Made by a program: the position numbers and the translations under genes. Below the pieces are notes generated by a model. That model ran no database searches, was not told the DNA's origin, and saw nothing but the letters and a program-made list of their open reading frames with translations. DNA of 64,000 bases, taken from NCBI GenBank assembly GCA_023229425.1, contig JALNZG010000002.1, positions 310,001-374,000 on the forward strand, written 5' to 3'. Below are positions 18,256 to 26,882 of this stretch, piece after piece (positions within the stretch are counted from its first letter, which is position 1; each line of letters starts with the position of its first letter). The DNA is from Ignavibacteriaceae bacterium. GTDB taxonomy: Bacteria > Bacteroidota > Ignavibacteria > Ignavibacteriales > Ignavibacteriaceae.

Positions 18256-20103
18256 TTATTTTTTGTTTTTAACTTTTGCATTTTGTTCTGCGGTTTCCAA
18301 CATGCGCTGCATAAAACCGCTTTTCTTTTTTGGGTTTTTCACAGGCTCTAGAATTTCTTGTTTTCCATAATTTGTTACATAATACTGCTGGGCAATTGAA
18401 AATAAATTAAAAAGAAAATAATATAAATTTAAACCGGAAGGAAACGACATAAATAAAAATGTCAACATTACCGGCATAACATAAACCATCGCTTGCTGCT
18501 GAGGATCTTTAACGGTTTGTTTTTGCTGAATAAACGTTGTAATACCCATAAGTAATGCAAGCCCGCTTATTTGATCAATTCCGAAGAGAGGAAGTTTAAA
18601 ACCTAAATTATAAATAATATCCGGTTTCGATAAATCGTGAATCCAGAACATAAAGGGCTGCTGCCTCAACTCAATAGCTGTTTGGAATAGTCCCCAGAGA
18701 GCGATAAAGATCGGCATCTGAAGAAGCATCGGCAAACATCCACCTGCGGGATTAATTCCATAAGTTGAATAAAGTTTCATCGTTTCTTTGTTCAGTTTGG
18801 TGGGGTCATCTTTAAGTTTTTCTTTTATTTCTGCGATCTTTGGTTGAAGCATTTGCATTTTTTTCATAGAATGCATACTACTTTTGGTAAGAGGATACGT
18901 AACTAATTTAATTATTAATGAAAAAACAATAATTACAAATCCATAGTTCGGAATAAATAAATGCAGAAACTTAAAAAGTGGAAGCATTAAATATTCTGCA
19001 ATTGGGCGAACGACTATCTTCAGCCCGATGAACCCTCCGAAATCAATTATCTTATCAAAATTCTTTCCGTAATTCTTAAAAAGATCGTAGCTGACAGGTC
19101 CTAAATAAACTAAAAATGATTCGGACGAATTTCCGGTATTATTCATTTTCATTTTTAACCGGGCAGAATAATGCTCTCTTATCCCTCCGTTTTGCCAGTG
19201 GTGGCTATTCCCCTTAATGTAAGCGCCTTCAACATTGTCGGTATTTTCAGGAGCTATGATTACGGCAAAATATTTATTTCTAATGGTTAACCAATCTATT
19301 TTTCCGCCAAAATCTTTTTCAATTTTTTCTCCTCCGCTTGGCGCATCAACAATTATTTGCTCACCACCGGAAAACACACTTGCATTTGCCGCAGCAGCCT
19401 CGTCAACTGAATTTTCTTCAACAAAACGTAATCCACTGTTCCAAACAACATCATACATTCCGTTTGTAATAATGCTGCTTAGTTTGGAAAACTCAACCGT
19501 AAACCGCGTATCATACCGGTCACCGTATAAAGTAAAATTCTTTTTTATGTATCCGTTGTTTTTTGTGTTGTAAACAAATGAAATTGTGAGCGAATCTTTT
19601 CCGCTAATTTTATTTATATCTGAAGCAAGCGATGGTTTAAATGAAAGATCGGCGGTCGAAACGGCTTTTCCCTCGGAGGTAATAAAAGCTAAATCAAAAC
19701 TGCTGCCTTTTGAATAATTAAGAAGCTGAACATTTTTTTCGTAATATGGTTTACCCTTGGAATCCTTATTGTACTGCCAATTATTATATTTTTTTAAAAA
19801 ATATTTAGTGATCTTTCCTCCTTTTGTTGAAAGCTCAATAATGGCTTCATCGTTTTCAACAACGATTGTTTTCTCGGGGAGTATTTTTGAGGAGAAAAAA
19901 GAACCGAGAGAAGCTGAATCATTTTGAGCAGAAATTTCTTTAACCGTTTCACTCTTTGCTTCTTCAACTTTTGGGGTTTGTTCCTGTTTAACTATCTCCT
20001 GTTTTTTTTGCTTTGCCGGAGGCGTGGTTGGTGTAGTTAAATAAAGCCACGCCATGAGGATGACTCCAATTAAAACAAATGCTATGGTTGTTTGTTTTTC
20101 CAT
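18256..20103 (-). CDS. yidC: Membrane protein insertase YidC (Oxa1 family)
   Basis: YidC inserts and folds inner-membrane proteins, alone or with SecYEG. The protein has 615 residues. It has an N-terminal membrane anchor (about 7-24), a large periplasmic beta-sandwich domain to about 350, then the conserved five-helix core with YGINPAGGCLPMLLQMPIF and SGLNLYYFLFNLFSI, and a Lys-rich tail. The gene order rpmH-rnpA-yidD-yidC is the usual one. Confidence 0.95.
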   Translation of the reverse strand: MEKQTTIAFVLIGVILMAWLYLTTPTTPPAKQKKQEIVKQEQTPKVEEAKSETVKEISAQNDSASLGSFFSSKILPEKTIVVENDEAIIELSTKGGKITKYFLKKYNNWQYNKDSKGKPYYEKNVQLLNYSKGSSFDLAFITSEGKAVSTADLSFKPSLASDINKISGKDSLTISFVYNTKNNGYIKKNFTLYGDRYDTRFTVEFSKLSSIITNGMYDVVWNSGLRFVEENSVDEAAAANASVFSGGEQIIVDAPSGGEKIEKDFGGKIDWLTIRNKYFAVIIAPENTDNVEGAYIKGNSHHWQNGGIREHYSARLKMKMNNTGNSSESFLVYLGPVSYDLFKNYGKNFDKIIDFGGFIGLKIVVRPIAEYLMLPLFKFLHLFIPNYGFVIIVFSLIIKLVTYPLTKSSMHSMKKMQMLQPKIAEIKEKLKDDPTKLNKETMKLYSTYGINPAGGCLPMLLQMPIFIALWGLFQTAIELRQQPFMFWIHDLSKPDIIYNLGFKLPLFGIDQISGLALLMGITTFIQQKQTVKDPQQQAMVYVMPVMLTFLFMSFPSGLNLYYFLFNLFSIAQQYYVTNYGKQEILEPVKNPKKKSGFMQRMLETAEQNAKVKNKK

Positions 20104-20115
20104 ACTATTCCTGTA

Positions 20116-20325
20116 TTAAGTAAGAGGATCAAATCCTCCTTTATTAAATGGATTGCAGCGCAATATTCGCCACGTTGCTTTTGCACTACCTTTAATAACG
20201 CCGTATTTTGTAAAAGCCTGAATTGCGTATTCTGAACAAGTTGGATAAAACCGGCAAGAAGGCGGAAACAAAGGCGAAATTACTTTCTGATACCCTTTAA
20301 TAAATAAAATAAAAACATGTTTCAT
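20116..20325 (-). CDS. yidD: Membrane protein insertion efficiency factor
   Basis: This 69-residue protein has the three-Cys YidD signature FPPSCRFYPTCSEYA and a C-terminal RCNPFNKGGFDP. YidD is a peripheral inner-membrane factor that helps YidC-dependent insertion. The start overlaps the end of rnpA by four bases and the stop lies 12 bases before yidC, so expression is coupled. Confidence 0.95.
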   Translation of the reverse strand: MKHVFILFIKGYQKVISPLFPPSCRFYPTCSEYAIQAFTKYGVIKGSAKATWRILRCNPFNKGGFDPLT

Positions 20326-20726
20326 TTATCTTCGTTTCTAATTATAGCGCTTAGTATCTCTTGAACACCTGGCACAACGTCAATATAGCCAATCGTCTTA
20401 TGTTCTTTTTGATTAAAAAGAAAAGGTGATAAAATAATAAAAAGGCGTTTTTTCTTTTCCTTACAAAAGGAAGAAATCGGTAGTTTGTTTAAGCGGTATG
20501 CCTCCCGAAGAAGTCTTTTTACGCGATTTCTCCAAAATGCATTGCCGGCTTTTTTTGAAACTGCCACAGCAACTTTTGGAAAAACAGCATTGCTGTCTTC
20601 AACAAAAAAGTAAACTGCTTTAATTTTTTTATTGCTAGAAAAGGAAATCTTTCCGCTTGTATATAATTTTTCGAAGAGTTTTTTTTCTTTTATCCGTTCA
20701 TTTTTACCAAAAGAAAATGGTTTCAC
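20322..20726 (-). CDS. rnpA: Ribonuclease P protein component
   Basis: This 134-residue basic protein assists the RNase P RNA in tRNA 5' maturation. The RNR motif is present as NAFWRNRVKRLLREAYR, preceded by AVAVSKKAG. It begins with GTG (20724-20726), six bases after the rpmH stop, and overlaps yidD by ATGA. Confidence 0.93.
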   Translation of the reverse strand: MKPFSFGKNERIKEKKLFEKLYTSGKISFSSNKKIKAVYFFVEDSNAVFPKVAVAVSKKAGNAFWRNRVKRLLREAYRLNKLPISSFCKEKKKRLFIILSPFLFNQKEHKTIGYIDVVPGVQEILSAIIRNEDK

Positions 20727-20732
20727 AACTCA

Positions 20733-20879
20733 TTACTTTTCATCACTTACAGTAAGTCTTTTTCTTCCTTTAGCGCGACGTCTCGAAAGAACTCTTCTTC
20801 CGTCCTTCGAACTCATTCTTTCGCGGAAGCCATGTTTATTTTTTCTTTTTCTATTGCTTGGCTGATATGTTCTTTTCAT
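20733..20879 (-). CDS. rpmH: 50S ribosomal protein L34
   Basis: This 48-residue, strongly basic protein starts MKRTYQPSNRKRKNKHGF and contains RVLSRRRAKGRKRL, the nearly invariant L34 sequence. The ATG at 20877-20879 is chosen over an in-frame upstream extension because it matches the family and has AGGAG seven bases before it. It heads the rnpA-yidD-yidC cluster, divergent from dnaA. Confidence 0.97.
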   Translation of the reverse strand: MKRTYQPSNRKRKNKHGFRERMSSKDGRRVLSRRRAKGRKRLTVSDEK

Positions 20880-21402
20880 TTTTTCTCCTATTATAAAGGA
20901 AGCAAAAATAACCACTTATCGGTAAATAAACAACTATAAAGGTGATGAAAATTTCTACCCATTGACTTTCTTTTTGAATCTTTCAAGTTTGCGCTGGCCG
21001 AGATTTCAACGAATTTTGAATAAAAACCCCCGGAAAAAGAAAGCCTTGCAAAAAAAACAAAGAAACAAAAATTTTTATTTTTTTTCAAAAATTTAACTTG
21101 CAACACAACTTCCATCTGTCTATTTTTTCATAAGAAAACAACCGGTTGTGGGTTGTTGATAAAGTGTTAATAAGTTGCCGTTGTGGAAACGTTTCACATT
21201 TTATTGTTCTATACAAACCGTCTTGACACTTACGACAAAAGTTACTAATTTAAAACAATTTGCGATATTTGCTTGTTTTATAACGAGTTACCGGCTCGCG
21301 TTTAATGTTAAGAAATTGTTAATAATGTTGATTTGGCTGTTTGATAAAACTGTTATTCTTTAATTTTTAATTGATTTTGTAATTTTTCTTTGTGGAAAAC
21401 CA
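20880..21402. other. oriC: Candidate chromosomal replication origin region (rpmH-dnaA intergenic)
   Basis: These 523 bases lie between divergent rpmH and dnaA, the most common oriC position. They contain TGTGGAAAA (21391-21399), the complement of the DnaA-box form TTTTCCACA, and TGTGGAAAC (21182-21190), one mismatch away. A perfect palindrome ACAACCGGTTGT lies at 21138-21149, and two GTTAATAA motifs at 21166 and 21318. A-rich and T-rich stretches could unwind. No full DnaA-box cluster is visible, so the position is inferred mainly from gene order. Confidence 0.45.
20903..20934 (-). promoter_or_regulatory. Candidate promoter of rpmH-rnpA-yidD-yidC
   Basis: On the minus strand TATTTTTG (20910-20903) fits TAnnTTTG, and GTTG (20934-20931) lies 20 bases upstream. 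Transcription would start near 20897, giving a leader of about 18 bases that contains the AGGAG of rpmH. Confidence 0.45.
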
Positions 21403-22818
21403 ATGATTACTCTTGATTCTTCATTTTCAACTCAAACCATAAACTCCGAAAGAATTTGGCTAAATTGTCTCAAGGTTATCAGAGAAAATGTCAGCCCAAT
21501 GGCTTACAGCACTTGGTTCCTTCCTATAAAACCGGTTGGATGCCAAAACAACATTCTAAAGGTTGAGCTACCAGGGAATTTTCACTGGGAATGGATTGAA
21601 GAGCATTATAAATCTCTTATAACCAAAGCTCTAAAATCTGCCGCAGGAGATGAAGCAAAATTAGAATACATTGTTGTTAATGATTTTGAACAGGAGCCCG
21701 AAAAAACAAAAGCCCAACCGGGGCAACAATTCGTAAAAAAACAAGTAAACACTTTTTTTTCTCAACAAAGACCGGTTGAAAAAATTAAAAACTCGTTAAA
21801 TCCAAAATATACTTTTGATAATTTTATTAAGGGGGAGGGGAATCAACTTGCAAGAGCAGCAGCCGGAGCGATAAGCGAAAACCCTGGTGGTACGGCGTTT
21901 AATCCGTTTTTTGTTTATGGCGGTGTTGGTCTTGGCAAAACCCACTTAATTCAGGCGATTGGAAATGAAATATTGGCAAAATTGCCTGGCAAGAAAATTA
22001 TTTACCTTTCGTCTGATCAGTTTACGGTTGAATTTTTGGATGCTATTCAAAGTAATAAAGCGAATGAGTTTTCTGCTTTTTACCGCGCGATGGATGTCTT
22101 AATTCTTGATGATATTCAATTTTTAATTCACAAAGAAAAAACTCAAGAATACTTCTTTAATATCTTCAACACCTTACATCAATCAGGAAAACAGATTATT
22201 CTTTCGAGCGATAAAGCGCCAAAAGATCTAAAAGGAATGGACGAAAGATTAATTTCTAGATTTCATTGGGGGCTACAAGCAGACATTCAACCGCCCGACT
22301 ATGAAACCAGAATTGCCATCCTTAGTAAAAAAGCGAATGATTTTGGTATAGCTATTTCAAATGAAATTTTGGAATATATCGCCACAAACATTACTTCCAA
22401 CATCCGTGAGCTTGAAGGCTGTTTGATAAAACTACTAGCTAATGTTTCATTAAACTCAAAAGAGATTACGCTCGAATTGGTTAAAAAATCTGTAAGAGAA
22501 ATTTCTACTTCTAAAAAAATTAATATTGGAATAGATATTATTACAAAAATTACATGTGAGTTTTTAAGTGTTGAAGAAAACAAAGTTAGAGACAAAACAA
22601 GGAAGCAAGAAGTTGTGCTGGCAAGACAGCTATCGATGTATTTATCAAAAGAATTAACAAAATCATCGTTAAAAACCATTGGGCTGCATTTTGGCGGAAG
22701 AGATCATTCTACAGTTATCCATGCATGCACAACAATAGATTTACTCATACAAAAAGATAAATCATTTAAAGAAACAGTAATTTTAATAAAAAACAAGATA
22801 GAGTTAGCGTGTTCATAA
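21403..22818 (+). CDS. dnaA: Chromosomal replication initiator protein DnaA
   Basis: The 471-residue protein has the N-terminal helicase-loading domain (about 15-90), a short linker and an AAA+ domain with Walker A GGVGLGKT (173-180) and Walker B LILDDIQFL. The C-terminal DNA-binding domain carries the box-recognition signature GGRDHSTVIHA. It binds DnaA boxes and opens the origin. A DnaA-box-like sequence lies four bases before the ATG, consistent with autoregulation. Confidence 0.97.
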   Translation: MITLDSSFSTQTINSERIWLNCLKVIRENVSPMAYSTWFLPIKPVGCQNNILKVELPGNFHWEWIEEHYKSLITKALKSAAGDEAKLEYIVVNDFEQEPEKTKAQPGQQFVKKQVNTFFSQQRPVEKIKNSLNPKYTFDNFIKGEGNQLARAAAGAISENPGGTAFNPFFVYGGVGLGKTHLIQAIGNEILAKLPGKKIIYLSSDQFTVEFLDAIQSNKANEFSAFYRAMDVLILDDIQFLIHKEKTQEYFFNIFNTLHQSGKQIILSSDKAPKDLKGMDERLISRFHWGLQADIQPPDYETRIAILSKKANDFGIAISNEILEYIATNITSNIRELEGCLIKLLANVSLNSKEITLELVKKSVREISTSKKINIGIDIITKITCEFLSVEENKVRDKTRKQEVVLARQLSMYLSKELTKSSLKTIGLHFGGRDHSTVIHACTTIDLLIQKDKSFKETVILIKNKIELACS

Positions 22819-23240
22819 CTTGTTTTTTAATGCTTAAAAACTTGTTAATATGTGTTACTTGTTAACAAAATAAAATTTATCTGTTTGTTTTCAAGATTAA
22901 ACCAACATTAAAAAAGTAATTAAATTTTTCTAAGTTGTTTTTTAGAAAAGAGTTGGTTGATTATTAACATATTAACACTATTATTATAATTATTAGTTTT
23001 AAATTTAAATACTTAATAATTAATATATATGCTCGCTTGTCTTTTGAAATTTTAAAAAGCTTAAAAATAAAGGCTATTTTATTTTGAAATAAATCAAGGA
23101 ACATCTATTTTTAGAATGTGTATTCATATCTGTTAAAAGAAAATTTGTTAACGTTTGTGAATTAAATTAACGGTTTAGAATAACTCAATTTATTAAACAA
23201 AAGTGTTTTACTAAAAATCACTATCGAGGAGAAATAATAA
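22819..23240. other. Very AT-rich intergenic region between dnaA and exbB
   Basis: These 422 bases contain long A/T tracts (for example around 22975-23035) and repeated AACTTGTT and GTTAACA words near the dnaA end. They contain no full DnaA box, coding sequence or hairpin terminator that I can support. It is an alternative place for an unwinding element. The last 20 bases contain GAGGAG, the ribosome-binding site of exbB. Confidence 0.5.
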
Positions 23241-24017
23241 ATGAAACAATCCATTTTCATTGTCAGTCTGTTCTTTGTCGCTCTAGCAATAGCGTTAGCT
23301 ATATTCCTTTTAATTTTTGGAGACCCATCAAACTTTAAAGACGGTGCAGGAAGAGAAGTACCACTTAACTTATTGGGTACTATTTACACAGGAGGTCCGC
23401 TTGTATCTTTACTAATCGCAATGTCTATTATGGATGTTGCAATTATTGTTGAGCGAGTCCTTTCCCTTAAAAAAGCTGCAGGAAAAAAAGCAATTCCTAA
23501 GTTTTTTGCTCAAGTTCTTGAAGATGTTAAAGCAGGTAGAATTGATGAAGGTTTAGCGGCTTGTGATGAACAAAGAGGTTCGGTTGCAAACATTCTTCGT
23601 GCTGCTTTATCAAGATATAAAGAATTATCAGGAGATACTTCTAAGAAATTTGACGCAGAAAAAGCATTGCCTGAAGTACAAAGAAGTGTAGAAGAAGCAA
23701 TGATGCTTGAAGTTCCGCTTTTAGAAAAGAATTTAATTGCCCTTTCAACCATTGCTTCAATTGCTACAATGATTGGATTGCTTGGAACCGTTATCGGAAT
23801 GATCAGGTCTTTTGCTGCATTGGCGAATGCGGGATCAGTGGATGCAACCGCTCTTGCTACGGGTATTTCCGAAGCGCTCATTAACACCGCTGGCGGGCTT
23901 ATTGTTGCTATTATCGGTATTGTTTCGTATAACTTTTTCGTTAATAAAGTAGATAACTTCACTTTTCAAGTTGATGAAGCTTCTTACAACGTAATTCAAA
24001 TCTTGAAGAGTAAGTAA
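23241..24017 (+). CDS. exbB: MotA/TolQ/ExbB proton-channel family protein
   Basis: This 258-residue inner-membrane protein has an N-terminal membrane helix (about 5-27), a second one in the segment GPLVSLLIAMSIMDVAIIVE and a pair near the C terminus (IASIATMIGLLGTVIGMI and LINTAGGLIVAIIGIVSY). The last two are the conserved proton-channel region, and a long cytoplasmic loop lies between. It forms the ExbB pentamer that powers TonB together with the following ExbD proteins. A strong GAGGAG site precedes the ATG. Confidence 0.92.
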   Translation: MKQSIFIVSLFFVALAIALAIFLLIFGDPSNFKDGAGREVPLNLLGTIYTGGPLVSLLIAMSIMDVAIIVERVLSLKKAAGKKAIPKFFAQVLEDVKAGRIDEGLAACDEQRGSVANILRAALSRYKELSGDTSKKFDAEKALPEVQRSVEEAMMLEVPLLEKNLIALSTIASIATMIGLLGTVIGMIRSFAALANAGSVDATALATGISEALINTAGGLIVAIIGIVSYNFFVNKVDNFTFQVDEASYNVIQILKSK

Positions 24018-24037
24018 TTAAATATTGAGGCTTAACA

Positions 24038-24499
24038 ATGGCTAGAATAAAAAAGAAAAGAGTTAATGTTGCTGTGGACATGACTCCTTTGGTTGACGTG
24101 GCTTTTCTTCTGTTAACATTCTTTATGATGACCACGCAATTCAAACCACCTGAAGAAGTTGAAGTATCTTTACCTTCATCACACTCCGAACTTAAAGTTC
24201 CGGAAATTAACTTAATGTCGCTTTGGATAACTAAAGATTCAAAAATATTTTTAGGTTTTGATGCGCCGTACATGATGCAAACATTATTCGGAAAAGAATT
24301 TCGTTTGAAATCGGCAACAGAAGTTAAAAAAGAAGATTTAGCAAATTTGCTTATGAAAGCCCGCATCACAAATCCAAAGCTAAGAACAATTCTTCGCGGA
24401 GATGTTGATGTAGAATACGGTATTATTGCAGATATCATAGATATCTTACAGAAAACACAAATTACCCGCTTTGCAATGGTAACAAATTTAAAAAAATAA
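24038..24499 (+). CDS. exbD: ExbD/TolR family biopolymer transporter (first copy)
   Basis: The 153-residue protein has a short cytoplasmic N terminus rich in Lys/Arg. A single membrane helix contains the proton-carrying Asp in VDMTPLVDVAFLLLTFFMM (about 14-32), followed by a periplasmic domain. It partners ExbB. The gene is 20 bases after exbB and is followed by a second, non-identical exbD. Confidence 0.92.
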   Translation: MARIKKKRVNVAVDMTPLVDVAFLLLTFFMMTTQFKPPEEVEVSLPSSHSELKVPEINLMSLWITKDSKIFLGFDAPYMMQTLFGKEFRLKSATEVKKEDLANLLMKARITNPKLRTILRGDVDVEYGIIADIIDILQKTQITRFAMVTNLKK

Positions 24500-24524
24500 A
24501 TAATTTTAATAAAAGGAGTTAATT

Positions 24525-25025
24525 ATGTCCGGTGGCGGCGTAGATGCTGGTGGCGGTGGCTCAAGATCAAGAAAAAAAGGAAAGCGTAAACCGAAAAAAC
24601 GCTTAAACGTCAGAATGGATATGACTCCGTTGGTTGATGTTGCTTTTTTGCTCTTGACCTTTTTTATGATGACAACAGTCTTCAGAAAACCATCAACAAT
24701 GGAAATTAATCTTCCTCCAAACGATGCAAAAGTTGAAATTGCTGAATCTAACTTACTAACCATTCGTGTTGATGAAGCAAAGATGATTTACTACAGTTTT
24801 GGAATAGAGATACCGAAAAAATTAAAGTTTGAAGATTTAAAGAAGTTTTTAGTGGAAACTTCTTCTCAAAACCCCAAACTTGTTGTTTTGTTGAAAATCG
24901 ACCGGAAAGGGAAATTCAATTATATGGTTGATGTTATTGATGAATTGAACGTAGCTAAATTGGATCGTTTCTCTATTGCTCCGATGACAGACATTGATCT
25001 TAGAGAAATGGCAAGGGCATCTTAG
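24525..25025 (+). CDS. exbD: ExbD/TolR family biopolymer transporter (second copy)
   Basis: The 166-residue paralogue of the previous gene has a Gly-rich start (SGGGVDAGGGGSRSRKKGK) and the same membrane segment MDMTPLVDVAFLLLTFFMM near residues 29-47, including the key Asp. Two consecutive ExbD genes are common in Bacteroidetes-type TonB operons, where both subunits may be needed. AAGGAG precedes the start. Confidence 0.92.
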   Translation: MSGGGVDAGGGGSRSRKKGKRKPKKRLNVRMDMTPLVDVAFLLLTFFMMTTVFRKPSTMEINLPPNDAKVEIAESNLLTIRVDEAKMIYYSFGIEIPKKLKFEDLKKFLVETSSQNPKLVVLLKIDRKGKFNYMVDVIDELNVAKLDRFSIAPMTDIDLREMARAS

Positions 25026-25040
25026 GAAGGAGATGAAAAA

Positions 25041-25784
25041 ATGAATGATACAATAGCAATACAAAATAACGATAATCCTTATGGCGCGTTTGAGTTAAAG
25101 AGACTCTATCCAAAAAATTATTCAATTGGATTAACTGTAGCCGTTATTTTTCATGTTTTTATGATTGGCGTTTACTTTTTTGCTGTTTTTATGCAGGCGG
25201 AAGACGAGGACAACATCCCCATCGTAAGAATAATGAAATATAGCGAACTAGGTCCCCCACCATCACTCAATGAAACTCCTCCTCAGGTTGCAGTTTCAGG
25301 TGCGGTTGTAAAACCAACTGTTGGTATTCCGGTTCCGGTTCCAGACGCTTCGGTTTCGCCTGAGCAGACCTTAGCTTCTCAGCAGGAAATGAGTACGGTT
25401 GGTCCTGCAATCACCGAAGGAACCGGCAGCGGCGGCGTGCAGATTACTCAGGATATTCAAATTGAACCAGAGCAGGACGATAATCCGGATATGGATAAAT
25501 TTGTTCCTGTTGAAAAAATGCCAGATATTGTTGTACAAGCAAAACCAGTCTATCCAGATCTTGCTATTCGCGCAAATCTTGAAGGAAGAGTTTGGGTTAA
25601 AATTCTTGTTAGCAAAGAAGGGCATCCGAAAAAAGCCGTGGTTGTAAAATCAGATGCGGAAATATTCAATCAATCGGCAACCGACGCGGCGATGAAATAT
25701 CGTTTTACACCGGCGCTTCAAAACAATAAACCTGTTGCGGTTTGGGTTGTAGTTCCTTTTAAATTTGAGCTTAGAGGCAATTAG
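25041..25784 (+). CDS. tonB: Energy transducer TonB
   Basis: The 247-residue protein has an N-terminal cytoplasmic tail, one membrane helix (about 29-50), a linker moderately rich in Pro/Val and a C-terminal TonB domain from about 165 (KPVYPDLAIRANLEGRVWVKILVSKEG read in pieces, then YRFTPALQNNKPVAVWV). It transmits ExbB-ExbD energy to outer-membrane receptors. AAGGAG lies nine bases before the ATG. Confidence 0.92.
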   Translation: MNDTIAIQNNDNPYGAFELKRLYPKNYSIGLTVAVIFHVFMIGVYFFAVFMQAEDEDNIPIVRIMKYSELGPPPSLNETPPQVAVSGAVVKPTVGIPVPVPDASVSPEQTLASQQEMSTVGPAITEGTGSGGVQITQDIQIEPEQDDNPDMDKFVPVEKMPDIVVQAKPVYPDLAIRANLEGRVWVKILVSKEGHPKKAVVVKSDAEIFNQSATDAAMKYRFTPALQNNKPVAVWVVVPFKFELRGN

Positions 25785-25789
25785 TTTAC

Positions 25790-26032
25790 TTGAGTTCTTT
25801 TTTTATTTATATTGGTTACGGAGCGGGATTTATATTCTCTCTTATCGGAATAGCCATAATTTTAGGTTTAATCTTTCCAAAGGATATTCCCGCTCAGTTT
25901 AAATATATTATGGGCTCTACTTTGTTGTTGTATGGAATATACAGAATGACCACTACTTACTTCAAAGCGAAACGGAACGCAAGATTATTTAAAGAGGATG
26001 ATGAAACAACAAACTCTAACACATTACCATAG
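25790..26032 (+). CDS. Small two-helix membrane protein of unknown function
   Basis: The 80-residue protein has two hydrophobic helices (about 4-27 and 37-53) and a charged C-terminal tail. It starts with TTG five bases after the tonB stop; no ATG is available before residue 41. Its 3' end overlaps the start of the next gene by 35 bases, supporting its reality and co-expression with the TonB cluster. I do not recognise the family. Confidence 0.65.
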   Translation: MSSFFIYIGYGAGFIFSLIGIAIILGLIFPKDIPAQFKYIMGSTLLLYGIYRMTTTYFKAKRNARLFKEDDETTNSNTLP

Positions 26033-26882
26033 AATTTCTTTTCTTTTCCTAATTATTTTGACCATTTTTGGCTGCCAAGAAAAAAAAATCTCCCCGACAA
26101 AAGGAAATTTAAAAGCATACGCCGATGAGTCGGTATATAATTTGATAGTAAAAGAAAAAGATGCCTTTGATTCCTTATATCCCAGGGCAAAAATTGTTGT
26201 TGAACCTTTAACCGCAAGAGAAGGAATAACAAAGATTCTGAACAACGAAATAAAAGTATTTGTCTGTTCCAGAGATTTTAACAAGGAAGAGCTCGAATTT
26301 ATTAAAGGACAAAAATCAGAATTACGGTCATTTAAGTTTTGTTATGATGCAGTTGTTGCTGTAGTATCTAAAGAAAACTCTCTTACAGAAATTAGATTAA
26401 GTGATTTAAAAAAAGCTCTGCTTGGTGAAAAGAAAGAAATAAAAATTTATTTGCCGCAAAAAAATTCGGGTGTTTATGAATTTCTAAAAACCGAATTATT
26501 AGAAGGCAAAGAATTTTCTTCAACGGTTCAAATAACCGAAAGTGAATTTGCGGTAAAAGAGCAAGTGCTTAAAAACAAAAATGCTATTGGTTTGATAGGG
26601 TTGAATGTTCTTAAAGATACAAGCGATGTAACGTTGTTGAAAATCGGATACGCGCGAAACCCACTAGAACCGGAAATTTTTTATCAGCCGCATCAGGCTT
26701 ATATGATTAACGGCTCTTACCCGCTAACAAGAACAATTTATGCGCTATTAAATGAAATAGGGTTGGGATTGGCGTCAGGGTTTGTTACTTACTTGACCAG
26801 TTTTCAGGGGCAGGAAATTGTAAAAAATAGTAATTTAGGACCGGCTGCTATTGAGGTAAAATTAATTTCAGGACAAAAATGA
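25998..26882 (+). CDS. PstS-like phosphate/anion-binding lipoprotein
   Basis: The 294-residue protein has a lipoprotein signal ending LTIFGC (Cys about 26). It belongs to the periplasmic substrate-binding PBP-like family: the N-terminal part GNLKAYADESVYNLI, a central ICSRDF-like loop, and a C-terminal QPHQAYMINGSYPLTRTIYA, typical of PstS-type proteins. No permease or ATPase is adjacent. It may sense or bind an anion for the TonB system rather than feed an ABC transporter. Either of two adjacent ATGs (25998 or 26001) may be used. Confidence 0.75.
   Translation: MMKQQTLTHYHRISFLFLIILTIFGCQEKKISPTKGNLKAYADESVYNLIVKEKDAFDSLYPRAKIVVEPLTAREGITKILNNEIKVFVCSRDFNKEELEFIKGQKSELRSFKFCYDAVVAVVSKENSLTEIRLSDLKKALLGEKKEIKIYLPQKNSGVYEFLKTELLEGKEFSSTVQITESEFAVKEQVLKNKNAIGLIGLNVLKDTSDVTLLKIGYARNPLEPEIFYQPHQAYMINGSYPLTRTIYALLNEIGLGLASGFVTYLTSFQGQEIVKNSNLGPAAIEVKLISGQK

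Noticed and set aside
21223..21251. TTGACA followed by TAATTT as a sigma-70 promoter for dnaA
   Set aside because: The -10 match is poor, and other promoters here fit the Bacteroidetes pattern instead.
22830..22865. Short frame (ATG CTT AAA ...) after dnaA
   Set aside because: Only 11 codons, with no supporting site or conserved content.
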